52,339 nucleotides of DNA from NCBI GenBank assembly GCA_030053945.1, contig JASGCW010000022.1:1-52339 (forward strand), in the 5' to 3' direction. The notes under the pieces were generated by a model. The model did no database searches. It was given only the letters and a program-made list of their open reading frames with translations, and was not told the origin of the DNA. Origin of the DNA: Limnohabitans sp. (lineage in GTDB: Bacteria > Bacteroidota > Bacteroidia > Flavobacteriales > Flavobacteriaceae). Both the position numbers and the translations under genes were made by a program. Shown in pieces: positions 8,717-15,554 of the stretch. Position 1 is the stretch's first letter, and each line of letters starts with the position of its first letter.

Positions 8717-8910
8717 ATGTTTAAAATTTAATTGTTATAGGCAACATATGGTATCCCTTTTTAATCATTGGTGTTTGTTTGCAACAAACTTGTTGTTAAT
8801 GGGGATTTCATATGTTTAAAATTTATTTTTCAGCGGTAACATATGGTATCGCCTTTTTAATCATTGGTGTTTGCTTGCGCAAACTTGTTGTTAATGGCGA
8901 TTTCATAGTA
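8714..8910 (-). repeat. Two tandem ~95-bp hairpin repeats upstream of the Usp gene
   Basis: Copy A (8714-8808) and copy B (8809-8910) align over their whole length. Both start with CATATGTTTAAAATTTA, share ACATATGGTATC...TTTTTAATCATTGGTGTTTG, and end TTGTTGTTAATG-G-GATTTCAT. Each can form an outer stem (A: ATCCC 8753-8757 with GGGAT 8802-8806; B: ATCGCC 8848-8853 with GGCGAT 8896-8901). Each also forms an inner stem (A: GTTTGTT/AACAAAC; B: GTTTGC/GCAAAC). The stems differ between copies by compensating changes, which supports a structured RNA or DNA element. Confidence 0.8.
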
Positions 8911-8960
8911 ATAGTGATTTTAATTTGAAACTAATTTAGAACAATCTCAAAACCTTTACT

Positions 8961-8974
8961 ATGATAAAAATCAT
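8961..8974. promoter_or_regulatory. Fnr/Crp-like palindrome
   Basis: ATGATAAAAATCAT carries the TGAT-N4-ATCA core of an Fnr-type operator. It sits between the glycosylase stop and the Usp leader repeats, about 245 bp before the Usp ATG. The function is inferred from the palindrome alone. Confidence 0.3.
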
Positions 8975-9002
8975 CAAATCAATTTAATAACAATATATTA
9001 AC

Positions 9003-9596
9003 CTAAATATATTTTGAAAACTGAATTAGAAGTTCATTTAATGTAATTCTACTAGCAGAAGATGTAGAATTAAGAATCACACATTTTATTTCTCGATTTT
9101 GTATGTAGATAAAAAAACTACTTTCAGATGTTATTTTAAAATCAATAGGAAACTTTGAAAGTAGTTTTTGCTTTTCAATGTACTTAATAAAATTTTGTGC
9201 GGCGTTATTTTTAGCTGAGAAACCAAGAAGCAAAATTTGCTCTAACTCTGGATGATTATTTACTATTGAAATGATGTCTTGAAACTCCACAATTTCAATA
9301 TTAGAATCTAAAGAACTATTGTTTTTTCTTCTTATTTTTAAAGCCACATCATGAATCCCTAAATTGAGTTTTCTCATTATAGATTTACGTTCTTCAATTG
9401 CGTTATCTATATCAGAGAGATTATTCAACAATTCGATTCCTGAAATTGCCGACATTACTTTCCAAAATCTATTTTGCTTATTAGGATAATAAAATGGAAA
9501 AGAATGCTTGCTTTGATGTGGAGGAAAACTCCCTAAGATCAAAGTTCTCATTGGAGAAAAATCATAAAACCAGTTGGGGTGGGTTTCTATTGCCAT
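9003..9596 (-). CDS. DNA glycosylase of the uracil-DNA glycosylase superfamily (hypoxanthine/Mug-like)
   Basis: A 197-residue cytoplasmic enzyme likely to excise deaminated bases. Motif 1 is LILGSFPPHQSKHSFPFYYPNKQNRFWKVM (residues about 19-48); the GSFPP loop and the YY-N-NRFW block are typical of deoxyinosine/hypoxanthine DNA glycosylases and related Mug-type UDGs. LGIHDVALKIRRKNNSSLDSNI (near 79-100) is the second conserved block. The C-terminal LNSTSSAS (near 175) corresponds to the LPSTSPAN loop of the family, with Ser in place of Pro. It is monocistronic. The promoter is at 9620-9627. The exact substrate cannot be told from sequence. Confidence 0.75.
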   Translation of the reverse strand: MAIETHPNWFYDFSPMRTLILGSFPPHQSKHSFPFYYPNKQNRFWKVMSAISGIELLNNLSDIDNAIEERKSIMRKLNLGIHDVALKIRRKNNSSLDSNIEIVEFQDIISIVNNHPELEQILLLGFSAKNNAAQNFIKYIEKQKLLSKFPIDFKITSESSFFIYIQNREIKCVILNSTSSASRITLNELLIQFSKYI

Positions 9597-9619
9597 TTGT
9601 ATTCAAACAAAATTTTATG

Positions 9620-9627
9620 CAAAGATA
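9620..9627 (-). promoter_or_regulatory. -7 box of the DNA glycosylase gene
   Basis: On minus the box reads TATCTTTG, matching TAnnTTTG, 24 bp before the ATG at 9596. Confidence 0.55.
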
Positions 9628-9972
9628 TTTTATATACTCAAAAAAACTTCCAATCATAATATTTTTCAACAAAACAATAATATTTCAAAACTTCTATTTA
9701 AATCTTTTATTACGAAATTTTTTTTCAACTTCAACTCAATATCACAACTTTTATCTTCGCATTGAACTCTCCGATTTAGATTTACTTAGATTTTCATTTT
9801 TTAGAACCTCATACACCCTAATATCGTTTGAATACTGACCAAACCTGCTATTTTTTTATCTTACAAAGATTACTGCAAAATTTACCTTTTTCCATAAAAT
9901 CCTCAAATTCAAATCTACTATAAGACTTTCTTAATATTTTTTGGCATTTAATCCATCAATTGCATACAACAA

Positions 9973-10015
9973 CTAAGATTTCATTGGATTTCAAGAATCT
10001 ACAATGAAACCTTAG
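9973..10015. other. Long imperfect hairpin in a 500-bp non-coding stretch
   Basis: CTAAGATTTCATTG (9973-9986) pairs with CAATGAAACCTTAG (10002-10015) with one mismatch, enclosing an inner GATT/AATC stem. Plus-strand read-through gives CTTTTAT. It lies 100 bp beyond the stop of the unknown gene at 10114, so it may end that transcript. The rest of 9628-10113 is AT-rich with no gene I can support. Confidence 0.45.
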
Positions 10016-10113
10016 CTTTTATATGTTCTTTTTGTTTTTGCTTTTTAGGTAAATTTTGAGTAGCTATAAGATTATAAAAAAATTTCTACAATTTACCTTC
10101 AAAATTTATCATT

Positions 10114-10782
10114 TTATCTTTTTTTACTTATTACAGACTGTTTCATTTTAATAATCATTTCGCCTTCAAAAAAATTATTTGACCTAAAATGATTTTCTCC
10201 TTCGATCGAGAAAGTCGGACTGTGTTCTATGTAATACTGATATGGAAATTCATTTTCTCCCTCAAAAGTATAAGTACCAATAATTTCTGTTTTAATTTCA
10301 CCTAAACTTTCACTTACAATAATGGTGCTTGCTCTCAATTGAAGTCCTCCTTCTTTTCTTTTAGTTACCTCCTGAAAGTATGGTTTTATTTCTATAATAT
10401 CAGTAGGAAGACTACCTGTAAAACCGTTTATAGTATTTTTATATTCTATTCCTTCTTTTGATAATATTGCTTTTCCAATCTGAGAAATCGAGGCGTCTGG
10501 ATAATCTGGGTAGGTATATATTCTACTTGAAATAATAGTACCGTTACCATCAAGGTATTCATAAATATTAGGATTACCATCATCAGAACGTGAAAGTGCT
10601 GCGATTTTTTGTGATGAATTACTCAAAGATAAAATTGCTAAATTAAATCCCGAAGGTAATTTTCTAACTATAATATCACCTTCCAAGTTCCCGTTTTCAA
10701 ACATCTCCATTATAGTTTCTGATTCATAAGGTTGGCTATTGATTGTACCATCTGTTTGTCCAACATACTTTTTTCTTGTCAT
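10114..10782 (-). CDS. Unknown protein, 222 residues, behind the shared RNA-like element
   Basis: I do not recognise this protein. It starts MTRKKYVGQTDG, has no signal peptide or membrane segment, and looks beta-rich. Notable strings are NGNLEGDIIVRKL, DGNPNIYEYLDGNGTIISSRIYTYPDYPDASIS, and a C-terminal half with alternating charged beta strands (IKTEIIGTYTFEGE, NNFFEGEMIIKMKQS). The start is preceded by an AT-rich track (TTTTAAAAAAATG) and, further up, by a ~125-nt element 48 nt of which is identical to the leader of the small gene at 11146. That shared leader, and the position downstream of a sensor kinase/regulator pair, suggest joint control. Confidence 0.6.
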   Translation of the reverse strand: MTRKKYVGQTDGTINSQPYESETIMEMFENGNLEGDIIVRKLPSGFNLAILSLSNSSQKIAALSRSDDGNPNIYEYLDGNGTIISSRIYTYPDYPDASISQIGKAILSKEGIEYKNTINGFTGSLPTDIIEIKPYFQEVTKRKEGGLQLRASTIIVSESLGEIKTEIIGTYTFEGENEFPYQYYIEHSPTFSIEGENHFRSNNFFEGEMIIKMKQSVISKKR

Positions 10783-10799
10783 TTTTTTAAAATTTAATT

Positions 10800-10924
10800 C
10801 TTATCCTACTCATAAGGCTTTTCGGTTTCGCCCCGTTTTAATGGTTTCTGGACTCCATTTGCATTTTTTGATAATCGTTGATATGCTATTTTTGATTAAC
10901 ATCTATGTAAAGTTCCTCCTTTAA
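10800..10924 (-). ncRNA. Shared upstream element, copy 2 (candidate cis-regulatory RNA)
   Basis: This is the leader of the gene at 10114. It has a GGAGGAAC block (an unusual strong Shine-Dalgarno-like string for this phylum), then ACTTTACATAGATGTTAATCA, and ends in a small stem CTTAT/ATAAG around GAGTAGG. Positions 10816-10863 are identical over 48 nt to 11446-11493. Within that core AATGG and CCATT can pair, as can CGG and CCG. A terminator-type hairpin abuts it upstream (10934-10957). It may correspond to a known flavobacterial RNA family such as Flavo-1, but I cannot confirm that. A short peptide frame (MLINSISTIIKKC...) is also open. Confidence 0.5.
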
Positions 10925-10933
10925 AACCCAAAA

Positions 10934-10957
10934 AAAATCCCCAACAATGGGGATTTT
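10934..10957 (-). terminator. Hairpin before the shared element, copy 2
   Basis: The 10-bp perfect stem AAAATCCCCA/TGGGGATTTT (loop TTGT on minus) is followed on minus by a T run. It belongs to the duplicated unit, since the same hairpin precedes copy 1 at 11565-11588. Confidence 0.75.
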
Positions 10958-11066
10958 AACTATAAACTTCTAATCCTTTTAACAAATTAATGTGAATATG
11001 TAATAATGATATTTTTTTCGAACAAAATATCTTATGTGAATAAACTAGATCTGTTTGAAATGAATA

Positions 11067-11098
11067 AAAGCCACCTCATATTTTCATAAGGTAGCTTT
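11067..11098 (-). terminator. Probable terminator of the small Cys-containing gene
   Basis: The arms AAAGCTACCT and AGGTGGCTTT (minus) pair with one mismatch and are followed by TTATTC. It lies 48 bp past the stop at 11146. Between it and 10957 there is a further AT-rich 8-bp hairpin (GATATTTT/AAAATATC, 11008-11031). Confidence 0.6.
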
Positions 11099-11145
11099 CA
11101 GATACTAAATTTAAATTTTTGAGCTTTAAATGATTTGTAAAGGAA

Positions 11146-11403
11146 TTAACTACAATCATTATTATCCCTCCAATTTCCTGGTTCGGGGGCTCCTTCACAA
11201 ACAATACGCCAACGTGTACATACTTCTCCCTTACTATTTATATAAGTTTCTTCTTCTTTATGACAGTTCTTCGCCATACCTAAAGGGGCAACATCAGCTA
11301 AATATGAATTTAAATTATCCCCACTCAAACCTTTTAACTTAATTTCTCGTTCGACAGCTTCAATACCACCTACAATGGGTGTTTTTATTATTTTTCCTGA
11401 CAT
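11146..11403 (-). CDS. Small Cys-containing protein, 85 residues, unknown function
   Basis: I choose the ATG at 11403 (MSGKIIKTPIVGG), which follows the AT-rich track TTTTTAATTAATAAA; the frame is open nine codons further upstream. The product has a short N-terminal leader-like part (KIIKTPIVGGIEAVEREIKLKG). It then has a C-terminal half with four cysteines (AKNCHKEEE, GEVCTRWRIVCEGAP, NNDCS) and the Trp/Gly-rich end APEPGNWRDNND. There is no signal peptide. A peptide precursor or small effector is possible, but nothing nearby encodes a maturation enzyme. Its leader is almost identical to that of the gene at 10114, and it lies just after the response-regulator gene. Confidence 0.6.
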   Translation of the reverse strand: MSGKIIKTPIVGGIEAVEREIKLKGLSGDNLNSYLADVAPLGMAKNCHKEEETYINSKGEVCTRWRIVCEGAPEPGNWRDNNDCS

Positions 11404-11425
11404 TTTATTAATTTTTAAAGTTAAA

Positions 11426-11553
11426 CACATTCACCCTACTCATATGGCTTTTCGGTTTCGCCCCGTTTTAATGGTTTCTGGACTCCATTTGCAATTTTTG
11501 ATAATCATTGACATGTCTTTTTGTGATTAACATCTATGTAAAGTTCCTCCATT
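11426..11553 (-). ncRNA. Shared upstream element, copy 1 (candidate cis-regulatory RNA)
   Basis: This is the leader of the small gene at 11146. It is near-identical to 10800-10924, with 48 nt fully identical (11446-11493) and about nine differences elsewhere, including one-base indels. The end stem is kept although its bases change (CATAT with ATGTG here, CTTAT with ATAAG in copy 2). No canonical TAnnTTTG box is visible between the preceding terminator and the element. The transcript may therefore start inside it or read through from the kinase/regulator operon. Confidence 0.5.
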
Positions 11554-11564
11554 AAAAGCAAAAA

Positions 11565-11588
11565 AAAATCCCCAACAATGGGGATTTT
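11565..11588 (-). terminator. Terminator after the response-regulator gene
   Basis: The stem AAAATCCCCA/TGGGGATTTT with loop TTGT (minus) is followed by a run of nine or more T. It is located 18 bp past the regulator stop. Confidence 0.85.
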
Positions 11589-11606
11589 ATACTTATTTAA
11601 AACTTC

Positions 11607-12218
11607 TTAAAAATCATATTTTCTTTCGACTGCGAACCGAATCAAATCAGTTTTACCGTAAATATTCATTTTCTTCAAAATGTTCTTTCTATGTGTATCT
11701 ACAGTGCTTTTACCAATAAACAACTCATCTGCTATTTGTTGGGACGTTTTGCCTTCTCCTATCAATCGTAAAATTTCTTTTTCTCTCGAACTTAAAATAA
11801 TTTCTTCTTTTGTCACTAAATCTTTAGTTGTAATGGCATCATCAAAGAAATAATGTTTTTTTGACACTTCTTGAATTGCTTCAACCAATTTCTTTAATGA
11901 AGAATTTTTCATTACATATCCAGATGCACCAGCTTCTTTCATCTGATCTATTGCTTCTTTTTGATCAAACATACTAAAAGCAATAACCTGAATATTAGGG
12001 AATAGCTTTTTTATTTTTTTTGTAGCTGTAATTCCGTCACATTTAGGCATACGAATATCGGTAATAACAATTTCGGGTTGTTTTTTCTCTACAATATCCA
12101 ACAATACTTCGCCGTCTTGAGCTTCACCTACAACGGTAATCCCTTCTTCATATTCAAATGCTAATTTTATTCCATCTATAACTGACTGATGGTCTTCTGC
12201 TATAACAATTCGTATCAT
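11607..12218 (-). CDS. NarL/FixJ-type response regulator
   Basis: A 203-residue regulator. The receiver domain (about 1-120) has the acidic pair E8-D9, phospho-acceptor D54 in VITDIRMP, Ser in VIAFSMFD and Lys in YVMKNSS. A LuxR-type HTH follows (about 140-203: LSSREKEILRLIGEGKTSQQIADELFIGKSTVDTHRKNILKKM). Its ATG overlaps the kinase stop by four bases (ATGA), so the two are translationally coupled partners. Targets are unknown; the genes directly downstream with the shared leader are candidates. Confidence 0.93.
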   Translation of the reverse strand: MIRIVIAEDHQSVIDGIKLAFEYEEGITVVGEAQDGEVLLDIVEKKQPEIVITDIRMPKCDGITATKKIKKLFPNIQVIAFSMFDQKEAIDQMKEAGASGYVMKNSSLKKLVEAIQEVSKKHYFFDDAITTKDLVTKEEIILSSREKEILRLIGEGKTSQQIADELFIGKSTVDTHRKNILKKMNIYGKTDLIRFAVERKYDF

Positions 12219-14011
12219 AATGGTAAGTTTATAATTATAGATGTTCCTCTTCCTGTGGCGGTATCGATAGAAAATGTTCCATTTCGTTGTTCAATCCTTC
12301 TTTCAATATTTTTTAAGCCTATCCCCTTGGTTGTTTTCAATAATCCTACCTCAAAACCTTTTCCATTATCTTCTACTATTACATTGATTTCTGAATCGTC
12401 ATACTGATTTAGATAAATCATCACTTCAGTAGCTTCGGCATATTTCAAAATGTTTGTACACAACTCTTGAATGGTTCTAAAAAGTAATATTTCTATCCCA
12501 TTATCAATAGGTTTATCTAAACCAAAAGGAATAACCTGAAAATTGATTTTCCTTCTCACAGACATTTTCTCAGCAATTTGATTTACTGCTTGATAAAGCC
12601 CATTATTTCCTATTACACCTGTATTATTCAAATGGGCTATATTTCGAACTTCTTTATATGTCTCATCAATAATTTGATCTGTCTTTTCAAATAAAGATGT
12701 GTTAGGATCATTTTTAAGTACGTGTAAATTCATTTTTAAGGTAGTTAATAAATTACCTATTTGATCGTGTAATTCTTCTGCAATTCTTTGACGCTCTTTC
12801 TCTTGCCCTTCAATCATTTTATCTATTTGCAAAAGTTCTTGGTCTTTCAATTTATTTTCTAATTCGGCAACTTCAATTTTTCTTTGTTGTTCGATAATTT
12901 TTCGTTTTTTAGTTGCATTTTTAAAAATCATAAAAGCCAAAAACAACAATAAAACAATTACTAAAAATGTAATTTTAAGTGCCAAAGTATTTTTAAAAAG
13001 TTTTTCTTTTAAACTCTGATTTTCAATTTCTTTTTCTTCTGTTTTATATTTAACATCAATGTCTCTAATAGCCTTATTCAACTCATTTTCATCTAGGATA
13101 TCCTGATAAACTTTTTGTTTATCTGTAAATTCTAAAGCTTTCTTATAATCTCCTGAAAGACGGTAGGTTTCAGATAAAAAACCATATAATGCTTCTTTTC
13201 TTTTATTCTTATAAATAAATGAAGGTATAGAATCTGCTTTTAAAAAATTAGTAATAGCCGCAGTATAATTTTTCTTTTTTGTTAAAGCTACCCCTATATT
13301 CGTATATATATCAAAAATATAACCTTGAATCTCTTCTTTATTTACTAATGTGAGCTGCGTTTTATAGATACTAAGTGCTTTTTGATACATAAGTAATGCC
13401 GAATCAAGTTTCATCATTTGGTCTGATGCATAAGTAGCTCCTGTGTTTTGTAGAATTCGTGCTCCAAAAATTCTATCCGATGTTTTTGCATTGGTTCGAT
13501 ATGCTTTCTTAAAATAAGTAATCGCTAAATTAGGATTGGTGTTGTAAAACGTTTTTCCTAATTGCATATATGCTTTGGATAAAAATGCAGGTTTCTGATT
13601 GTGCTTAGCGTACTCCAAAAACTCATTCACATACAGATTATAATCGATTGTATTTTTATTGATTGCGACCAATAGAGAAACTAATTCTATATCAATTTGA
13701 GCTACTTTATCAATACTATCCAATTTTTGAAAGTATTTTTTTGAAGTTAAATAGTTTTCATAAGACAAATCGTCTTTATTTTCGGATTTATACAAATTCG
13801 CTTTTAAATAGTATAATTGGGCTTGTTCAATTTCTGATAGCTTTTTTGTTTGAAGCTTGCTAATAATTGTATTCGCATTTTCGATTTGATTATTGGATAT
13901 AGATGACTCTAACGCTCTTAATTGTATGTTTTGAGCATAAGAAAAAGCAACAATAAAAATTGTTGCTAGAATAAATTTTATCTTGCTTAAAAATAGCATT
14001 TTAAATTTCAT
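12215..14011 (-). CDS. TPR sensor histidine kinase (HisKA_3 class)
   Basis: A 598-residue membrane sensor with an N-terminal signal sequence (ILATIFIVAFSYAQ). TPR-like helical repeats in the periplasm (about 35-310) are followed by one membrane helix (ITFLVIVLLLFLAFMIF, near 347-364), a coiled coil, the H-box ERQRIAEELHDQIGNLLTTLKMNL, and an ATPase domain with ELCTNILKYA, VEDNGKGFE and GIGLKNIERRI. This is the common flavobacterial partner of NarL-type regulators. The start is ambiguous: ATG at 14011 overlaps the previous gene by 11 bases, whereas ATG at 13999 begins one base after that gene's TAA. Either way the two genes are coupled. Confidence 0.9.
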   Translation of the reverse strand: MKFKMLFLSKIKFILATIFIVAFSYAQNIQLRALESSISNNQIENANTIISKLQTKKLSEIEQAQLYYLKANLYKSENKDDLSYENYLTSKKYFQKLDSIDKVAQIDIELVSLLVAINKNTIDYNLYVNEFLEYAKHNQKPAFLSKAYMQLGKTFYNTNPNLAITYFKKAYRTNAKTSDRIFGARILQNTGATYASDQMMKLDSALLMYQKALSIYKTQLTLVNKEEIQGYIFDIYTNIGVALTKKKNYTAAITNFLKADSIPSFIYKNKRKEALYGFLSETYRLSGDYKKALEFTDKQKVYQDILDENELNKAIRDIDVKYKTEEKEIENQSLKEKLFKNTLALKITFLVIVLLLFLAFMIFKNATKKRKIIEQQRKIEVAELENKLKDQELLQIDKMIEGQEKERQRIAEELHDQIGNLLTTLKMNLHVLKNDPNTSLFEKTDQIIDETYKEVRNIAHLNNTGVIGNNGLYQAVNQIAEKMSVRRKINFQVIPFGLDKPIDNGIEILLFRTIQELCTNILKYAEATEVMIYLNQYDDSEINVIVEDNGKGFEVGLLKTTKGIGLKNIERRIEQRNGTFSIDTATGRGTSIIINLPL

Positions 14012-14453
14012 CGAAAGTTAAAATACCTCCATTACCTACTTTAGGTTCTCTGAATATAGGTATCTTAGGAAGACTCATTTGAAAATCCTCCAGTTGTGAG
14101 TCGGTTCCTGCAAATTGGTCATCGTGAAAGCAGATGAAATGAATTAATTCTCCTTTTTTTATAGTTGCAAAATCTTTACCATCACCTATAGGCTTCAGAT
14201 TATTTAATTCCAAATCTTTAGGATTTACTTGAACTAATTCATTTACTGATTTATATTTATTTAAATCTGTATTAGGTTCGCCTGAAATTTTCAAAATCCC
14301 TAATAATCCAAACATAGAATCATTTGATATATTATAGAAATTCACATACGAATATTGACCTCCTTTCAATAATTGAGGTAAAAAAGTCTTGATTTGAACC
14401 GAAACTATTATTCCATTTTGTTTAATTTTCCCTGTTGATTGATACGTATCCAT
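14001..14453 (-). CDS. Unknown 150-residue protein coupled to the sensor kinase
   Basis: I do not recognise this protein. It is soluble, with no signal peptide, and looks beta-rich: IIVSVQIKTFLPQL, GGQYSYVNFYNIS, FGLLGILKIS, GDGKDFATIKKGELIHFICFHDDQF. It ends KVGNGGILTFDEI. Its stop overlaps or abuts the kinase start, so it is the first gene of a three-gene operon with the kinase and regulator. A role in sensing or tuning that pathway is inferred from position only. A terminator-like hairpin (14497-14518) sits 44 bp before its start, so its promoter must lie in that short AT-rich gap or transcription must pass the hairpin. Confidence 0.65.
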   Translation of the reverse strand: MDTYQSTGKIKQNGIIVSVQIKTFLPQLLKGGQYSYVNFYNISNDSMFGLLGILKISGEPNTDLNKYKSVNELVQVNPKDLELNNLKPIGDGKDFATIKKGELIHFICFHDDQFAGTDSQLEDFQMSLPKIPIFREPKVGNGGILTFDEI

Positions 14454-14496
14454 AGTTTTAATTTTTTAGCTAATTTATTTCTTAAAATTAACAAAA

Positions 14497-14518
14497 AAAT
14501 CCCTAACAATAGGGATTT
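14497..14518 (-). terminator. Terminator of the DUF4919-like gene
   Basis: The stem AAATCCCTA/TAGGGATTT with loop TTGT (minus) runs into seven T. Its design, including the loop, equals the hairpins at 10934-10957 and 11565-11588. Confidence 0.85.
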
Positions 14519-14579
14519 CTTCGACACTATAAATAATATCTAAATCAGATAAGTTCTCTAAAAAGTTTTATTTGAAAAA

Positions 14580-15257
14580 CTATTTCCCGGAAAACATTTC
14601 TGTTTCCTTTTCGAGTATTTTCTCAATATAGAAATACAAACCATCTACTTTATATTTTCCTTTCTCAAATTTATGATAATCACAGTTTCCTGTTAACCCT
14701 TGGGATTTGCTTTCCAATTGAAAAAGATGCATCAACACATATTCGTGCCCTATATCATTTACAACAAATCCTGTTTCGCAAGTTTTACCATCACCTGTAG
14801 ATAAAATAACATCAATAAATCCATGAAAAATAAAACTAATTCTTTTAGCTTCAGTCTCATTACCACTAAGATGATAGGCATAAGCTAAAAAGTTCATCTT
14901 TCTTAAATCGAAAGGGTATTTTTTCAAATCTTGGCTAATTAAATCGATTATTATAGGATAATCTTTTTCATCTATTTTTTCTTTGCTGTAATAAAGTTTC
15001 AGTTTTTCATCATTTTCTGAGTGTGAACTAAGACTAAAATTCTTTTGAAAAAAATAGCCAAAATAAAGATGCTTAAAATCGTTAGGTTTTAAAGTTTCAT
15101 CTTTTTTACTTAATCGTTCTAATAATTTAGGGTAAAAAAATTCTGAATCTTTAGTTGAGATTTCTTTTTTTATAGATTCAAAATTAGGTTTTTCAAATTT
15201 TACTTCTTGTGCAAAAAAATTTAGCGAAAAAAGTATCAGTAAAAGGTAATATTTCAT
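14580..15257 (-). CDS. Secreted DUF4919-like protein
   Basis: A 225-residue protein with a signal peptide (MKYYLLLILFSLNFFAQ). The body starts VKFEKPNFESIKKEI and contains FYPKLLERLSKKDETL, FKHLYFGYFFQ, YPFDLRKMNFLAYAYHLSGNETEA and VNDIGHEYVLMHLF, a pattern I associate with DUF4919. The family has no known function and is exported to the periplasm. It has its own terminator (14497-14518), so it is separate from the downstream kinase operon. The 297 bp upstream to the divergent gene at 15555 are AT-rich; I see no clear -7 box on this strand. Confidence 0.7.
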   Translation of the reverse strand: MKYYLLLILFSLNFFAQEVKFEKPNFESIKKEISTKDSEFFYPKLLERLSKKDETLKPNDFKHLYFGYFFQKNFSLSSHSENDEKLKLYYSKEKIDEKDYPIIIDLISQDLKKYPFDLRKMNFLAYAYHLSGNETEAKRISFIFHGFIDVILSTGDGKTCETGFVVNDIGHEYVLMHLFQLESKSQGLTGNCDYHKFEKGKYKVDGLYFYIEKILEKETEMFSGK

Positions 15258-15509
15258 AATTATATTCGTTATCCTTTTTTTAAAATTAAAAATTAAAACG
15301 CAATGTATAACATTGATATTATATTTTATACTTTTTTCTTGCTAAAGAAGTACAAAAAGGGAAATTTATGATTAGACAACCTAATTTTTTTAGAATAAAA
15401 AACAAATCAAATTAACAAGAAATGTCTCATTTAAAAAGTACTTGCTTTGTCGTTGGTTTAAAATTAAAACCCATTAGTTTAATTTATTTTCACAAGACTA
15501 CTTTAAAAT

Positions 15510-15517
15510 TACATTTG
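15510..15517 (+). promoter_or_regulatory. -7 box of the secreted 942-residue protein
   Basis: TACATTTG matches TAnnTTTG and lies 37 bp before the ATG at 15555. Confidence 0.6.
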
Positions 15518-15554
15518 TTAACAAGATAAACAAAAAAACTAAATATAAATAAGA

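Noticed and set aside
9494..9838. Plus-strand frames near the DNA glycosylase start
   Set aside because: They run antisense to the glycosylase and its promoter and into AT-rich DNA; the amino-acid make-up (Phe/Asn/Ser) is that of chance frames.
10739..10924. Plus-strand frame across the shared leader element (HKAFRFRPVLMVSG...)
   Set aside because: It is antisense to the leader of the gene at 10114, and the matching DNA in copy 1 does not keep the frame, so the conservation is better explained by RNA or DNA structure.
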